Positions 26,001 through 38,521 of a DNA stretch of 64,000 nucleotides are shown here, piece after piece. The position numbers were made by a program, and so were the translations under genes. The stretch's first letter is position 1. Each line of letters begins with the position of its first letter. Source of the DNA: Circinella minor (Eukaryota > Mucoromycota > Mucoromycetes > Mucorales > Lichtheimiaceae); the NCBI GenBank assembly GCA_016758965.1, contig JAEPRB010000135.1:47487-111486 (forward strand), in the 5' to 3' direction. Under the pieces are notes generated by a model, which searched no databases, was not told the origin of the DNA, and saw only the letters and a list, made by a program, of their open reading frames with translations.

Positions 26001-26466
26001 ACCTACCTTAATTCATTAAAATAACTATGAATTTTTTTTTTCAACTTATTGTGCTATCATTGTTATTAGTCACCCGATCAAAGTCAAAAGAATACTATTA
26101 AAGTAGAAAATCTTAAAGAAGCATTAGGTAAGAGAGTAATCTTTATAACCTCCATTATGGTATTAAGGAAAGAACTAACAAATAATAATAGTGTCTCAAC
26201 AAAAATCTACTGGAGGCAATGAAAATGACTTGGACTCATTACAAATGATGACTAAACGAAGTTTAGCCAAACGTCCCACTGATACCAAGACTGACATTGA
26301 TTCTATTTTGTCATCCTTGAGTCTCGGAATTAGTACTTCACAATCAACGTAAATGAACTATTTTTTCTTAATTTTTAGTAAAAATGAGGGAATGAACAAA
26401 TGAACTAATATAATATGACAATGCTATAGATCCACTTCTTTGGTAAATCCACCTTACAAAGGTTAA
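23021..26466 (+). CDS. EFR3: EFR3 homologue, PI4-kinase plasma-membrane scaffold
   Basis: Eleven exons: 23021-23028, 23138-23320, 23473-23620, 23700-23836, 23937-24089, 24201-25027, 25137-25793, 25877-25971, 26070-26127, 26192-26348, 26430-26466; 706 residues. Efr3 is palmitoylated and recruits the PI4KA/Stt4 complex to the plasma membrane. Diagnostic N-terminal sequence is HATLINNCYP, SSELSYLTFYASSRPVKL and KVGIFLENKV, then FIVFCSYHDGSTLGVDAEF and FEGLVQKFADLC; the rest is an armadillo/HEAT-like helical array. The start is an 8-nt exon (ATGCATCT then GTAAGC). Exon 4 must begin at 23700 and exon 6 at 24201 to keep phase; nearer AG dinucleotides give stops. Length is near the family's. Downstream UBA3 lies 385 bp away on the same strand. 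Confidence 0.92.
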
Positions 26467-26567
26467 TAAAAATAGTCTATATAAAAAGGGTTATAATTAT
26501 TATATTAATATAATGCAATACACACACATACTCTCTCTTTCTTTCTTTCTCTTTCTCTTTCTCTCTA

Positions 26568-26601
<34 letters not shown>

Positions 26602-26851
26602 GTTTTTTTTTCTTTATCCATAATTAATAATAAAAATGTCATATGTAAAAGAATAACTCAATTTGTTAAAAAAGTGCCGCATATTTATGCTTTATTTATT
26701 TGTGCCAATTTTGAGTTAACACCAAAAAGTGTTGCTTTGTAGACTCTTTCTCTCCCCGCTATCATATTCACACTTTTCTCTTCTCTTTCACCAATTTTTT
26801 TATACCCCCCAAAAGAGTTCCTTTCCTTTTTTTAAAAAAGAATTGTCAGTT
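26467..26851. repeat. EFR3-UBA3 spacer with (CT)n and (CA)n microsatellites
   Basis: The 385-bp spacer holds CT/CTTT-rich repeats (about 26530-26566) and a perfect CA run at about 26576-26601, then a pyrimidine-rich leader before the UBA3 ATG. Confidence 0.8.
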
Positions 26852-29114
26852 ATGAATACTCCCCCAACAACAATAAACGAAAAAGAAGAACGATCAAAAC
26901 GTGAATTACAAGACCCAACATCAACAAACGATCATAATGTTAAGCGTCAGAGAACGTCACACAATGCCACAGTTGAAGGTATTTTACACTACCCTTATTT
27001 ATTTTATTTTATTTTTCATTCTCTCTCTTTCTCTCTTTTTATTTTTTGCTGCGCTTTTTATTTTTTTATTTTTCATATTTTTTGGAAACCTTTTTTATAT
27101 TTTATTTTATTTCACTTACGCAATATTATTACTATCTCTTTTTTTTTTTTTTTTGACAAGACACGAATATGACAGATTATGCAACAGTGGGTACAACCAC
27201 ACCTAGTTATGGGCGCGTGTTAAGTGATATGGAAGATGTTAGCGAAGAAACAGGAATTACATCTGAAGAACAACAAGAAGGACAGGAAGCAGAAGAAGAA
27301 CAAGGTGTCTTGTTAGCACTTGACTCTCCTCAAGTAAATTATTGCTTTTACTTTTTTTATTATTCGTTGTCCTTTCTTGTATCTATAAACAAGAAAGAAA
27401 AAAAAACTCGGGAACAAAATGAAGAAATTGTAAATTGACAAAAGGTTTAAATGAAACATTTAGATACAATTAACACTTGAGACCTGTAAAATCTTGGTGA
27501 TTGGTGCAGGAGGTCTTGGTTGTGAGATTCTTAAGAATCTTGCCTTGACTGGTTTCAAGGAAATACACGTCATTGATATGGATACTATTGACCTTAGCAA
27601 CTTGAATCGACAATTTCTATTTAGGTATATATATATATAGGAACATGGATTACTAAAGTGTATTGTGAATAAAGATGGATGAGTGAATAGCATTAATTGA
27701 TATTATATCATTAGACAAAAAGATGTAGGTCGACCTAAAGCAACCGTTGCCGCAGAATTTGTCACGCAAAGGGTACCTGGAGTTAATATTGTCCCGTGCG
27801 TATACAATTTTTTTTTTCGGTGTAATTCCGCTTTACCCCCGCTTTGCATAAATATATTAAAAAAAAAAAACTAATCAACCAACCAATTCATTAATACAGG
27901 TACTATGGTAAAATTCAAGATAAGGATGATGAATATTACAGTCAATTTCAAATTGTTGTTTGTGGATTGGACTCGATTGAAGCTAGACGATGGATTAATG
28001 CTAAATTGGTGGAAATGATTGATGACGATGATCCAACAAGTCTTAAACCTTTAATCGACGGTGGTACTGAAGGATTCAAGGGTCAAGCCCGTGTCATTTT
28101 ACCAACTATTAATTCATGTTATGAATGTTCTTTGGATATGTTTAATAAACCAACAACGTTTCCTATCTGTACAATTGCTAATACCCCAAGACTTCCTGAA
28201 CACTGTATTGAATGGGCTTCAGTACTGGAATGGCCAAAGGTTCATGGTAGTAAGTTTATTATATTTTTTTTTTTTGCTGTACACACTCATATGCGTTTAA
28301 TACATATGGTGGAAATAAAGGTAACTAATTCAAATTTGGATAGAGGATGTCAAATGCGATAATGATAATCCAGAACATATTCTTTGGCTCTATGAAACTG
28401 CATTAGCACGTGCTAAAGAATTCAATATTTCAGGCGTTACCTATTCATTAACACAAGGTGTTGTCAAAAATATTATTCCTGCTATTGCTTCTACTAACGC
28501 TATTATTGCAGGTAATTAAGAACATACATACGATTTTCCAAAGTATAATTTTTATTACTATATAAATAAGTATATCCTAATAACAACAACTATGTATTAA
28601 TAGCTTCATGCTGTAATGAAGCATTTAAGATCGCTACTGGATCACCTTTCCTCGATAATTACATGATGTATACCGGCAATGACGGTATGTATACTTATAC
28701 CTTCCAACATCAAAAAAAACCTGAATGCCCTGTATGTGGAAAAATTGCATCTTCTATTGAATTGGATCGTGCTATGACTTTAGCAGACTTGATCGAATTA
28801 TTGAAAGAACGACCTGATGTGTAAGTAAAAACAATAAAATAGTTGGATAGATGAAGTCAACAGTAATTTAATAATACTTTTTTCTTTCTTTCTAATAACC
28901 AAATGCTGTTTTTAACAATTTTAGACAATTGAAACGCCCTAGTTTACGTACAGCAACTAAATCACTGTATATGCAAGCTCCTCCTGTTTTAGAAGAGGCC
29001 ACTCGACCTAATCTTGAAAAGAAGTTAGAAGATCTGATAGAATCTGGAGAATATATTACTGTAACTGATGTAGCGCTTCCTGTCAGTATCCAACTTAAGG
29101 TGACATGGGAGTAG
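26852..29114 (+). CDS. UBA3: NEDD8-activating enzyme E1 catalytic subunit Uba3
   Basis: Eight exons (26852-26978, 27161-27333, 27464-27624, 27715-27795, 27900-28249, 28344-28511, 28604-28820, 28925-29114) encode 488 residues. Uba3 with Ula1/NAE1 adenylates NEDD8 and passes it to Ubc12 for cullin neddylation. The nucleotide site is [15 protein letters not shown] with [16 protein letters not shown]; zinc cysteines occur as CYEC and CPVC; the catalytic cysteine is C271 in [15 protein letters not shown]; a C-terminal E2-binding ubiquitin-like domain ends the protein. Human UBA3 has 463 residues; here about 100 N-terminal residues are acidic, Gln/Glu-rich and poorly conserved. Exon 5 ends one base before GTAAGT so that the codon joins to lysine. 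Confidence 0.96.
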
Positions 29115-32100
29115 TGGAATTAAAATTACAAATAAATAAAAATGATTTTTTTTTTTTTAGTTTTTTTTTTAAGTTCATTTTTTCATTTCTTTTTTCTTTT
29201 TCATTATTGGTTATTATTATTGTACTGTAATATCTGATCCACGATAAGTTTTTTTCTTGATTATATAAATGATAAGCGTATATGAATAAGTGTCGATCGT
29301 TGGGGCATCTAGGTTAAATACTCATATATCAGAAGAGAAAAAAAATCATGAGCAATTCCCATATAATAAAAATAAACTATAAAATTTTATAAGTACCCAT
29401 GGCAATCGCTCGTGTTCTATGTTTATATTAGGCTTAAAGTATGAACTAACATCATTTTAAATAATCACAATATAGAGAGGTAGTATACATTTTTTCCAAC
29501 CGGTTTATCAAAGTTATGGGATAACAACTAATAAAAAACAGAGATAATCCCAATTTCAATTTACATTTCACAGTTTGTAAAAAAAACTGGACTAGTAAAA
29601 ATAAAGATCACACGCTTCTAAAACGTAGTAAATAACTATATATAACGTCAAAATACATGTATTTAAGGTTTTATACTCCTACACGCAGACACCATATAGG
29701 CCTACTAAAAACAGTTTTCATGACATCATTAGTAGAGAATCAGACGTATTTTCATAGATCAATTAATATGTTGATCATGGTCAAGAATGTCCAGGTTATA
29801 TTAAGTTTTTTTTCCCTGATGGTTTGTTGCACCCCAAGATTTTCATCCCTTCATCTATACCTTTATATACTATGTAATTAAGCCAAAAAGGCCGGAGATT
29901 TAGTTTTTCCGTATACAAAAATCCCGCATTTTGTATCTCCATCCTTTCTTTTATGCAAACAAAAAAAAAAGTTCCGGTTTTTATCGATTATGTTACTCAA
30001 AAAACATGAATGACTGATTGTAAACAAAAATAAAACCATTAAATTCGATTATATACTTAAATTAAACGAGACTAAAAAGTACAGTAAAATTTTGTGATAC
30101 ATATTGAAGAGAAAAATGATACTATCTCACATTTATATTTAGGTGCTTTTATATTAAGTTCTAAAGACTATTGTAGTCGCAGCAATATGACCATCAGTAT
30201 GCTCAACATTAAAATGCTCATTAAAAATTACATCTTTCGATACAATCCCTAATTTCATTATTTTACATAAAAGGTTTCTATCCGGAGTGATATCATGTAT
30301 GATAATAGTCAAGTTCCTATTAGATCGTATAAATCTTGAAGACAAAAATGTTTTCAAACTTCGTTCAAGTTGTCAGGAGCAAATCTTAGGTAGTAATGAT
30401 AGTTATCATTGGGCTTAAATACGACCGCAAATAATGTTATCTGTTATTCAAAATCCCAATTATTATCAAAAGCCTATTTGGATAATAAACATCAAATGTC
30501 TTACATAAATAGTTTCGTCCCGAATAGATAGATTCATATTTGCTTTGTTGTGCACAGCAACTATTACAAGTTTAAACATGCTCCCTCTTTGTTCTCTAAA
30601 CGTATCAATAAAATTATGGTGCCTACAATTATAATCATCACCGTACATACATATGTAATATCCGTTTTGTTGTAAAAAAAGAAAAAGATGGCGCGCAAAA
30701 TAAATAAAGGTACGAAAATGGGGACTCACGAACTATTATAGTAAAAAACGTATTATTCACTTTTTCAAGTGTAACATAGCAGCGAGCACACAAGGCCGGA
30801 TCTTCAAAACTCCAAAAAAAAAAAATCACCAAATGAAGACAAAATAAGTGTTTATTTTACTTCTCGTTCGTTGGAATTGACTGGGTTTTTTTTTTTCACC
30901 GAGTCAAGAAAATATAAAAGCATATACTCGCGGTACCTCAAAGTTGAGTTTATTCATGTTTATCTCAAACAAATGATTTGTGGGGTTACTTGAAATATAA
31001 TTGATCCTAATCAATATGTATCAAAAGTCATTACAGAAAAAAAAGTTGAGGAACAGCATTGTTTTCTGTTTTGACTTCAACATTTTATATACCTTTTCTT
31101 ATATAAATACATCTTCTTTTTTTTTTTAATTTATTTAAAGATAAATCACTGTTGTACGTGATGCACTTTAATTAGTCGTGGGATCTCTTTATTTTTTACT
31201 CTTCAATAGTTGAAAAAAAAAATAGAACTGAGCTAAAGTGTAATGAACTAAATACTATTTGATGGAAATCGTCGCGGAACAGAAAAGCTGTATATTTGGG
31301 TTTTGACTTTTTTTTTTTTACACCCCAGCTAAAACCAATCCCTAATATAGTTATTAATGTGCAAAATGCCATTCACATGACGGATATATAAACTCTCCAC
31401 ACTCTCGCTCTTTCACAAAATATTATTAGAATAAAAAAAATATAATAATAATTAACTAGTCATAGTGTTATTTACGGATAATTTTTATAGCTGCCAATGA
31501 AAATATATGAATCTAGCCATTGGATTTTAAAATAACAATAAAGTTAAATATAAAGTTATAGTTGTATTTAGCCCAAAGAGATCATGAACACAAAATCACA
31601 TATTAAGAAAAAAAAAAGAAAGATAATGCCTTTTTGATCCGTTATCTTTTTTTTTCTACATATTAATAACATATATATGGAAATTGAATAGATTCAAGAG
31701 AAGCAATGGTTCACTTGTCTTCTTCTAGTAAATAATTGATAATGATGGGAAAATCGATCAATTTTTACTTAAAGCGGATATAGATAGGATTCATGATCGT
31801 ATTACGTTTCTTTTGTTGGGGGGTCTATTTTGTGTTAAAAGTAACTGGCCTCTGTCCTGTTCGTAGTTTAAATAGTTCTTTTTTTTTTTTAACGACCATC
31901 AAGAATAAAATAATTTTTCTTAAGATACACTATGCTGCTTATAGTGAATCTCTCATAAATATTTCTATTCAACGGAATAAAAGATAAAATACATGAATCT
32001 TATTTTTCGCACGGTGGACCAAAAAAAATTTTTTTTTTTTTTTTGCTTGGCATGTTAAAATACAATCTATGGAGCCAAAATAAAATAAAAAAGAGATGAG

Positions 32101-32868
32101 TCACGTCATAAAAATGAACAATAAAGTTGTTGTCATTCTTTTTTTCTACCAGATGTTATCTCTTTTTTTTTTAAAGATGCATGTTTGTTTATCTCTTTTT
32201 ATATATGTCAAACATTTTATATTTGGTGTAATCAGTTGAATACACCAACTTTTTTGTTGTTGTGTACGATGAATCAGCACTTATTCAATTTATATGCTCC
32301 GGTCTGGATATTTTATAATGATTTCATAATTTTATATGGATAAAGAATGCGGGGTGATGATGGGGGATAAGGTAAACGAAAATGCTTTTATGATCTTCTT
32401 TACAAGTTAATCAGTTTTATTGGACGCTTATTATTCATCTACCGGAACTGTCAGCCTATAAGAAATTGTATTTGACAAGTTATGCATTAAAAAAAAAAAG
32501 ATAGTTTTTTTTTTTTGGGGGGGGGGACTGTAGGACTAAAGCATGATAAGGTTTATCTTATACATAAAATGTCAAAATATAGCGGAGCCAATAAGAAAAG
32601 GAAGAGTTGTTATATAATTCGTGTTTAAAACGAATCGGACTTCTACCGTTTGACCCGATTATCAAAATAATAAAATAAAGACAAAAATAAAAGAGCCTTT
32701 GGCTATCTACAACTATGAGAGAAAAAAAAATATTGGTTCATTTTTCAGTGCGATACCTCTTACGGACAGCTCCATCAAAAATACTTAAAAGGTCGTTCCC
32801 CGCTTCTCAATTTGCACGTTTTCTTCTTCTCCTCCACACTTTTTTTTTTCTTTTATTTTTTTTTTCCA
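29115..32868. other. 3.75-kb gene-poor interval
   Basis: AT-rich DNA between UBA3 and the MFS gene. It contains one coding-like, spliced but frameshifted minus-strand locus at 30154-30777 (listed separately) and an orphan TATATAAA at 31385-31392 followed by CT-rich sequence. A 75-codon plus-strand frame at 29657-29881 is unsupported. Confidence 0.4.
30154..30777 (-). pseudogene. Candidate small spliced gene or relic with one frameshift
   Basis: On the minus strand I read an exon 30777-30761 beginning with ATG, a GTGAAT-AG intron, exon 30622-30505, a GTAAGA-AG intron, and an exon from 30440. These join in phase to about 73 residues, including FIDTFREQRGSMFKLVIV, SIRDETIY and KPNDNYHYYLRFAPDN. 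The frame then stops at 30356-30354. In another frame, starting around 30370, the sequence continues coding-like for about 67 residues to a stop at 30156-30154 (HDITPDRNLLCKIMKLGIV). The whole could be a product of about 140 residues interrupted by one indel. I do not recognise the family. The amino-acid composition is more balanced than in the surrounding chance frames. Confidence 0.35.
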
Positions 32869-34713
32869 ATGTCTAGCACTACAGAAAAACCGAATACTGT
32901 AGAACGGAGTACTAGTGATGAAAAACATGATGTGAATTATTCTCAAAAAGAAGAAAACGTATCTGTTGACGAAGTCTCAGAATTGTCTCGAGAATGGTTG
33001 GAACCTCCAGATGGTGGTTTCAAGGCGTGGTTGGTCGTATTCGGTTGCTTCTGTGTACGTTACCTTCCATTTATTTATTATAAACACTTTTAGTTTTTAA
33101 GGCAATAAGCTAATCTCTGTTAATATCTACTTTTCTTTTAATTTAATTATAATAGAGTTTTCTTTGCTCGTAAGGATTTTTTTCTTTCAATTAATTAACT
33201 AATTTAAAAAACAATTGCAGCTTCGAATCTAACATCTACTTTAATTATAATTATTTAAATTATTATTCTATCCTTAATTTACACAATTCATCAGACAAGG
33301 TTACGGTTACAGGTACACGATCGTGAACAATTATTATTATTAAATGTCTGTATACATTCACAGGAATAATAATTCAGACTCGGCATATTTTTATTTTAAA
33401 ATCATTTTTTTTTTTAGTTGGGGTGTCTATTTCGATCACTATAACGAAGTTGTATATCCTGGCAACATGACTGCTTTAACTTGGATTGGTTCATTATGGT
33501 ACTGGTTTGCCAATGTTACTGGTCCCTTTTATCTTTGGATGACAAGTAAAGTCGATGATCGTTGGATTGTTGCTGCTGCATGTATTATTTGTACACTCGC
33601 TATGATGCTTGCTAGTATTACCAATGCCGTCTGGCAATTATATTTGACTCAAGGTGTCCTTTCTGGTATCGGAACATCTCTTTGCTGGTTCTCGTGTATG
33701 CGTGCCCCACAACAATGGTTCAGCAAACGTAGAGGTCTTGCTGTTGGTATCACTTTAGCTGCTTCTGGATGTGGCGGTTTAATCATTTCCAACATGTCTA
33801 ATGCTTGTTTCCAAACCATTGGCTACCGGTGGGCATTGCGTGTACTCGGATTTTTCAATCTCGTTTTTCTTGGTATCGCTGCAGTTACCTGTTTCCGTTT
33901 AAATCCTACTCCAAAGAACACTCCAGTTGTCGATGTTAAAGATTGGAAGAACAAGAAATTCGTTCTTCTTGTCCTTATTCATTTCATTGGTAACTTTGCC
34001 TTTTATGTAAGTTACATTTTCATCATTTTATTCAATAATAATTTTAAATACATTTTCATTAACTATATATATATATATACGCATAAAAACCGAAAGATTC
34101 CATCCAGTTATGTTCCTGCCTATGCTAGTCATTTGGGTATTGATTCATGGGTCAAGACCAATCTTAGTGCCGTCATGTCTGCCATGATGGTTATCGGTAA
34201 AATTGGTCTCGGTTTCTGCAGTGACTACATTGGACGTTTCAACATGGCTGTCATTTGTGGTTGTATGGCCTGTATTGCCCATCTTGCAGTCTGGCTTACT
34301 GCTCATAGTGATGGCAGTATGTGGGCATTTGCTGTTCTCTACGGCTTATTTGGCGGTGGTTACATTGCCATGATCACTGCTGTCATTGGACAAGTAGCAG
34401 GAGAAGATCGTATCGATAGCGGTAAATTCGACCTTTCTTTTTCTTTCTTTCTGATTGTTGGTTTTTTATGCAAATAAGCTGATATATTTGTTTGAATTGT
34501 TTCTTTCTGTTAGGTACCGGCTGGTGTTTCTTCGCTTGGAGTTGGGGTGGTTTCGCCGCTCAACCTGTTGCATCTGCTATTGTTGAAGCTTCCGGTGGTA
34601 ACGACTTTACTGGTGCTATTGTATATGGTGGCGTGTTGTTTTTCGCAGGCGCCATGTGCTGTGTTCTGCTTCGCTATATGCAAGGCGGTTCCAAGATCTG
34701 GCAAAAAGTCTAA
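32869..34713 (+). CDS. MFS monocarboxylate transporter-like protein
   Basis: Exons 32869-33054, a short exon near 33157-33170, 33418-34006, 34097-34421 and 34514-34713 give about 437 residues. The protein is a 12-helix major facilitator of the fungal monocarboxylate porter type (Mch/MCT-like): an acidic N terminus, then EPPDGGFKAWLVVFGCF as helix 1 entry, SGIGTSLCWFSCMRAPQQWFSKRRGLAVG as the loop 4-5 signature, and IPSSYVPAYASHLGI opening the second half. The substrate is unknown and may be a monocarboxylate or another small acid. ATG 32869 was chosen because the upstream in-frame codons are a Phe-rich reading of the leader. The 14-nt exon joins phase correctly but leaves helix 1 slightly short, so an extra microexon in 33171-33417 is possible. 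Confidence 0.87.
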
Positions 34714-35322
34714 AGAAAGAGGTTGAAAAAGCTCCTATATTAATATTTCATCTACCCGCTACTATTTTTCATTCTCTTTCTCTCTCTCTCTCTCTTTTAC
34801 CTATTATCTTTCTTTTACGATTGTTGTAGTATATATTTCGTTTTGTGATAATTCACATTATATATCTCCTTATTTATATAATAACTCTTACTTTATATTT
34901 TTCTCTGATACTGTGTATAAACAAATAAAAAAAATAGTATATATATTTATTTATAGCTTGTAAAATAACTTACACAAAACGTTTTATTTTACAATACGTA
35001 CTAATTATTGAATGCCTTTCTCATATATGTTTTTGCTGATCACTTTATAAAGAGAGTCGCAAACAAAAGGTTCATCTATTCTTATTCAGAAAGCTGTTTA
35101 ATTTTATTAATACGTACATATTTCTGTGTAATTTATTATTCTAATCAAAACAAATTAAATAATTTTTCACTACTAGATGAAAATAATACATGAGTTATTG
35201 TTTATATACCAATTGTCATGATACATTATTTTTAATATATCGTGCAGCCACAATCAATTGTATTAAGAGGCTTTTTTCAACTAATTGCATCCTTACTTTT
35301 TTATGCATAATATATATTCTAA

Positions 35323-35560
35323 CAATCACACCCTAATCAAATTGAACAAGATGATTCTGAGAAGTCTGAAGATGATATAGTATATCATATCACTGCGCAG
35401 CATAACTGAGCTATTAGATATCATTGCAGAGAGAAAATTAACTACGATTGATATTGAAAGAAAGTTTAAAGCTGTATCTTGTCTAATAGAACAAATGACA
35501 AGTATATATTGAGAAGAGCTCAGGGGTGCAGAACAGTTCACACCACACATAAATAATAAA
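35323..35560 (+). pseudogene. Coding-like relic with frame change and stop
   Basis: One frame reads QSHPNQIEQDDSEKSEDD and continues to a stop. A shifted frame then reads ITELLDIIAERKLTTIDIE and on to MTSIY, a stop, and EELRGAEQFTPHINNK. The charged, helix-like composition differs from chance frames nearby, suggesting a decayed gene or transposon piece. The family is not recognised. Confidence 0.25.
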
Positions 35561-38001
35561 TAATAATGAAATATTGAATACCATTATCCCTACCTCATTA
35601 AAACCATTCGATATTGTTATATAGCATCATTATAAAATTTAGCTTAGAAAAGAAGCAAATATTATTCTTGGTAGTATAGCAGTGACTATAACAGCAGTAA
35701 TGGTCAAATCAATTTTGACATGAATTAACCTTCCTGTAACTGTCATTATGTAACAGCCACTAGTAATATAGTCATATAGTACGCTACTGCTAATCGACTT
35801 ATTAAAACGATACTATTTATCTTCTCAGTAAATTATTACATGCCCACAAAGAAATAAAATGTTTCGTGTGACTTATTTGCATTGAACATTGACTGATGTA
35901 TTTCGCACATAAAGTATTTTAATAATCTATGATGCGTGAATATGTGTATTACTATCTAGTTTTAGAAAAGTGGACACCGAGGTGGATGATAACACCATCA
36001 ATGCCGTAACCAAGCTTCTGTTACATTTTAATTATTAAAATCTCCATGTTGAAGCTTTTATAAAAATTATTATAAATGTTGTAGGTAAAGGCTGTAGATA
36101 TCACTCTTTCATAACTCTATATATCATTATAATAATTACCAATTCTTTGATAAATTAAGTTCTTGCTGATATTTTATATATATATATATATAGATGTTTT
36201 AGGTTCTTTAGCATCCTTTCCCATAGAATAATCTTTCAAAGCTATTACTGATTAATGACCATGCACATGCTCTGATAGCCTTGTTCACAGATAGTATTTT
36301 TATCTATAGAGATATAAAAATATTTACAAGTGCTAAAAGAGACAAATAACTCTTTAGAGAGATTGAACAAAACAAAAATAAAAGTTACGATTTTGTTTAA
36401 CTCACTAACTGTCTTTTCTTAAGCCTGTTACGTGGATCATTTCAATTGACAAACAATTGGCTTTAATACTGTTGTATGGTATCAGATAAAAGAATATCGA
36501 TTGTTTTTTTATAGTACAATATTTTTTTTTATTGGTACATATTAATACCACTTGGCCTCTTGTTGACACTGGAAAACGTTGAAATAATATATAAAAAGTT
36601 GATTAGCAACAATAGTGTCTATTCAACTGTTTTTTTTTTCACTGGCTCATCATTAGATTTATAACTTGAGCTCAGGTTAGTAGTTAACAGGAGGGAGTTG
36701 TACAATCAGCATTAAAAAAATTTTGTGGATAAAATATTTATTTTAATAAAATTCACCAATTTCCCGAGTTATACCATTCCCGCTGATAAGCGTTTAATTC
36801 TTATACAATTCAAAATGATATCCTGTACCAGTTCTTGTACTTTATCTTATCTTCTTTCATTCGACATCGGACAACAAATTAAAAAAAAATTTAATAAGAA
36901 TCAGTCTAAATCCAATATATTCTTCTGCAGTAAAGTAAGACCGATCATCGTCCCCCAAAATTTTCATGACTTTTCATGATTGGATAGTATCTCAAATAAC
37001 CAAAAAAAAAAAAAAAAGAAAAACTCATGACTAATGCTTATGTGACGCACCATAAACAAGGGAATTGGTTCCATGGAATTTTTTTCTTTGGTGGTCAGGA
37101 AGTGAGTTTATGTTTTATTATATTTTATTCATAGTCACTGGTTCAACGATTTACAGATGGTAACGAATACGTCCATCAGTATATGATGAAATAAGTAATA
37201 TGTAATAATGTGTTCGTCAACATAAATCAAAGGAACAATACAATCGACTAAACACTGGGTTGCAAGAGCAAACATCCCGTTCTGGTCATTTGTGTTAATA
37301 ATTTATAAAAACTATGAAAGCGAAAAGATAGATCTCCTTGAGAATCTATTATGTAGTTTAATAGTAAAGATTTGAATAAAATTCTTTTTTTACAATGGTT
37401 TTTATAACAATGTATGTATGTTTATTCTATTCTATGGATAATAAGTGGCCGTCGTGATTAACTATTCTTATGATAATGATGGACGATACAGTGAAGATGC
37501 GATGCTTTGAATTATTAGTTATTATTCTTGAGAAAGTTATTAGTACCAATGATCTCAGGTATCTTGGACTATTTCATCTTGATATACATTTATTCTTTAT
37601 TTTATTTCAATGCGATTAAAAGATCTTTATGTGATTTACCTGATTTCCTTCTTAAGATTTAGGTCTAGCATTTACTTCTATATTTGGTTATAATTTTGGC
37701 TTTGTTTTTGTGACGTTAATTGGCATTAAAATTGTTATCATGATACAACAAGTGTGTTGCATTTTCAATGGTTTGCTTTTTATGTTTTAAAAGAAGTGAG
37801 ACTTTTTTCTTTAATTTATTATAGTTACATCTTAATAACATGTAATAGTCGATTGTATACATTTCTCCTTACTTCTATCCGTCTCTAATGACCTTTATTG
37901 AACATTGTTGGGTATTATTTACCTTTGGTAAGATGTGTATAACTCACAAAACCGCTATTACTAGTTGTAAAACACACCCACTGTTGCTTCTAGATAATTA
38001 C

Positions 38002-38006
<5 letters not shown>

Positions 38007-38054
<48 letters not shown>
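38007..38054. repeat. (AG)24 microsatellite
   Basis: Perfect dinucleotide repeat of about 24 AG units within a gene-poor region. Confidence 0.95.
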
Positions 38055-38057
<3 letters not shown>

Positions 38058-38217
38058 CCGACACGTTTTTTGAGTAGCTTACACTTAAGTTCCCCCAACT
38101 ACCTTACGGAAACCGTAGCAAACACATAGTTCTTTTAGGCCTTTACCTTATAGAGTCGATCACGAATAATTGGTATTATGTGCTTTATAGTAGTCTAGTT
38201 ATAGTATATAGATTTTA

Positions 38218-38521
38218 TTGTCTTTCATAAAAGTGGACAAAGAAAATTTATTTTGGACAGATCTGACATCTCCACAAGGACAATCAGTATCCGGTGTACA
38301 GTTTAGTTTTTCGTGGACGGGAAGTGTTTGCTCGTTATGCGTAATACTATCTGGAATTCCTTTTGACTATGGAATTCCGAATCGTAAACGATATCCGATC
38401 ATAAAAAAGATTCTTGTAGAGCGTTACAAAGCGATGGTTCGGTTCAACATGTGTAATAGAAAATATTGAAGATTTTCCCCCTGACTATATGGATAATGAA
38501 CAAACATTTATTATTGAATAG
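38218..38521 (+). pseudogene. Coding-like relic with a frameshift
   Basis: An 83-codon open frame without a standard ATG (first codon TTG) reads KVDKENLFWTDLTSPQGQSV and later GIPNRKRYPIIKKILVERYK, then stops. In an overlapping frame the sequence goes on as IENIEDFPPDYMDNEQTFIIE to a stop. The local G+C is higher than in the flanks. This fits a decayed gene or transposon fragment with one indel; no family recognised. Confidence 0.3.
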
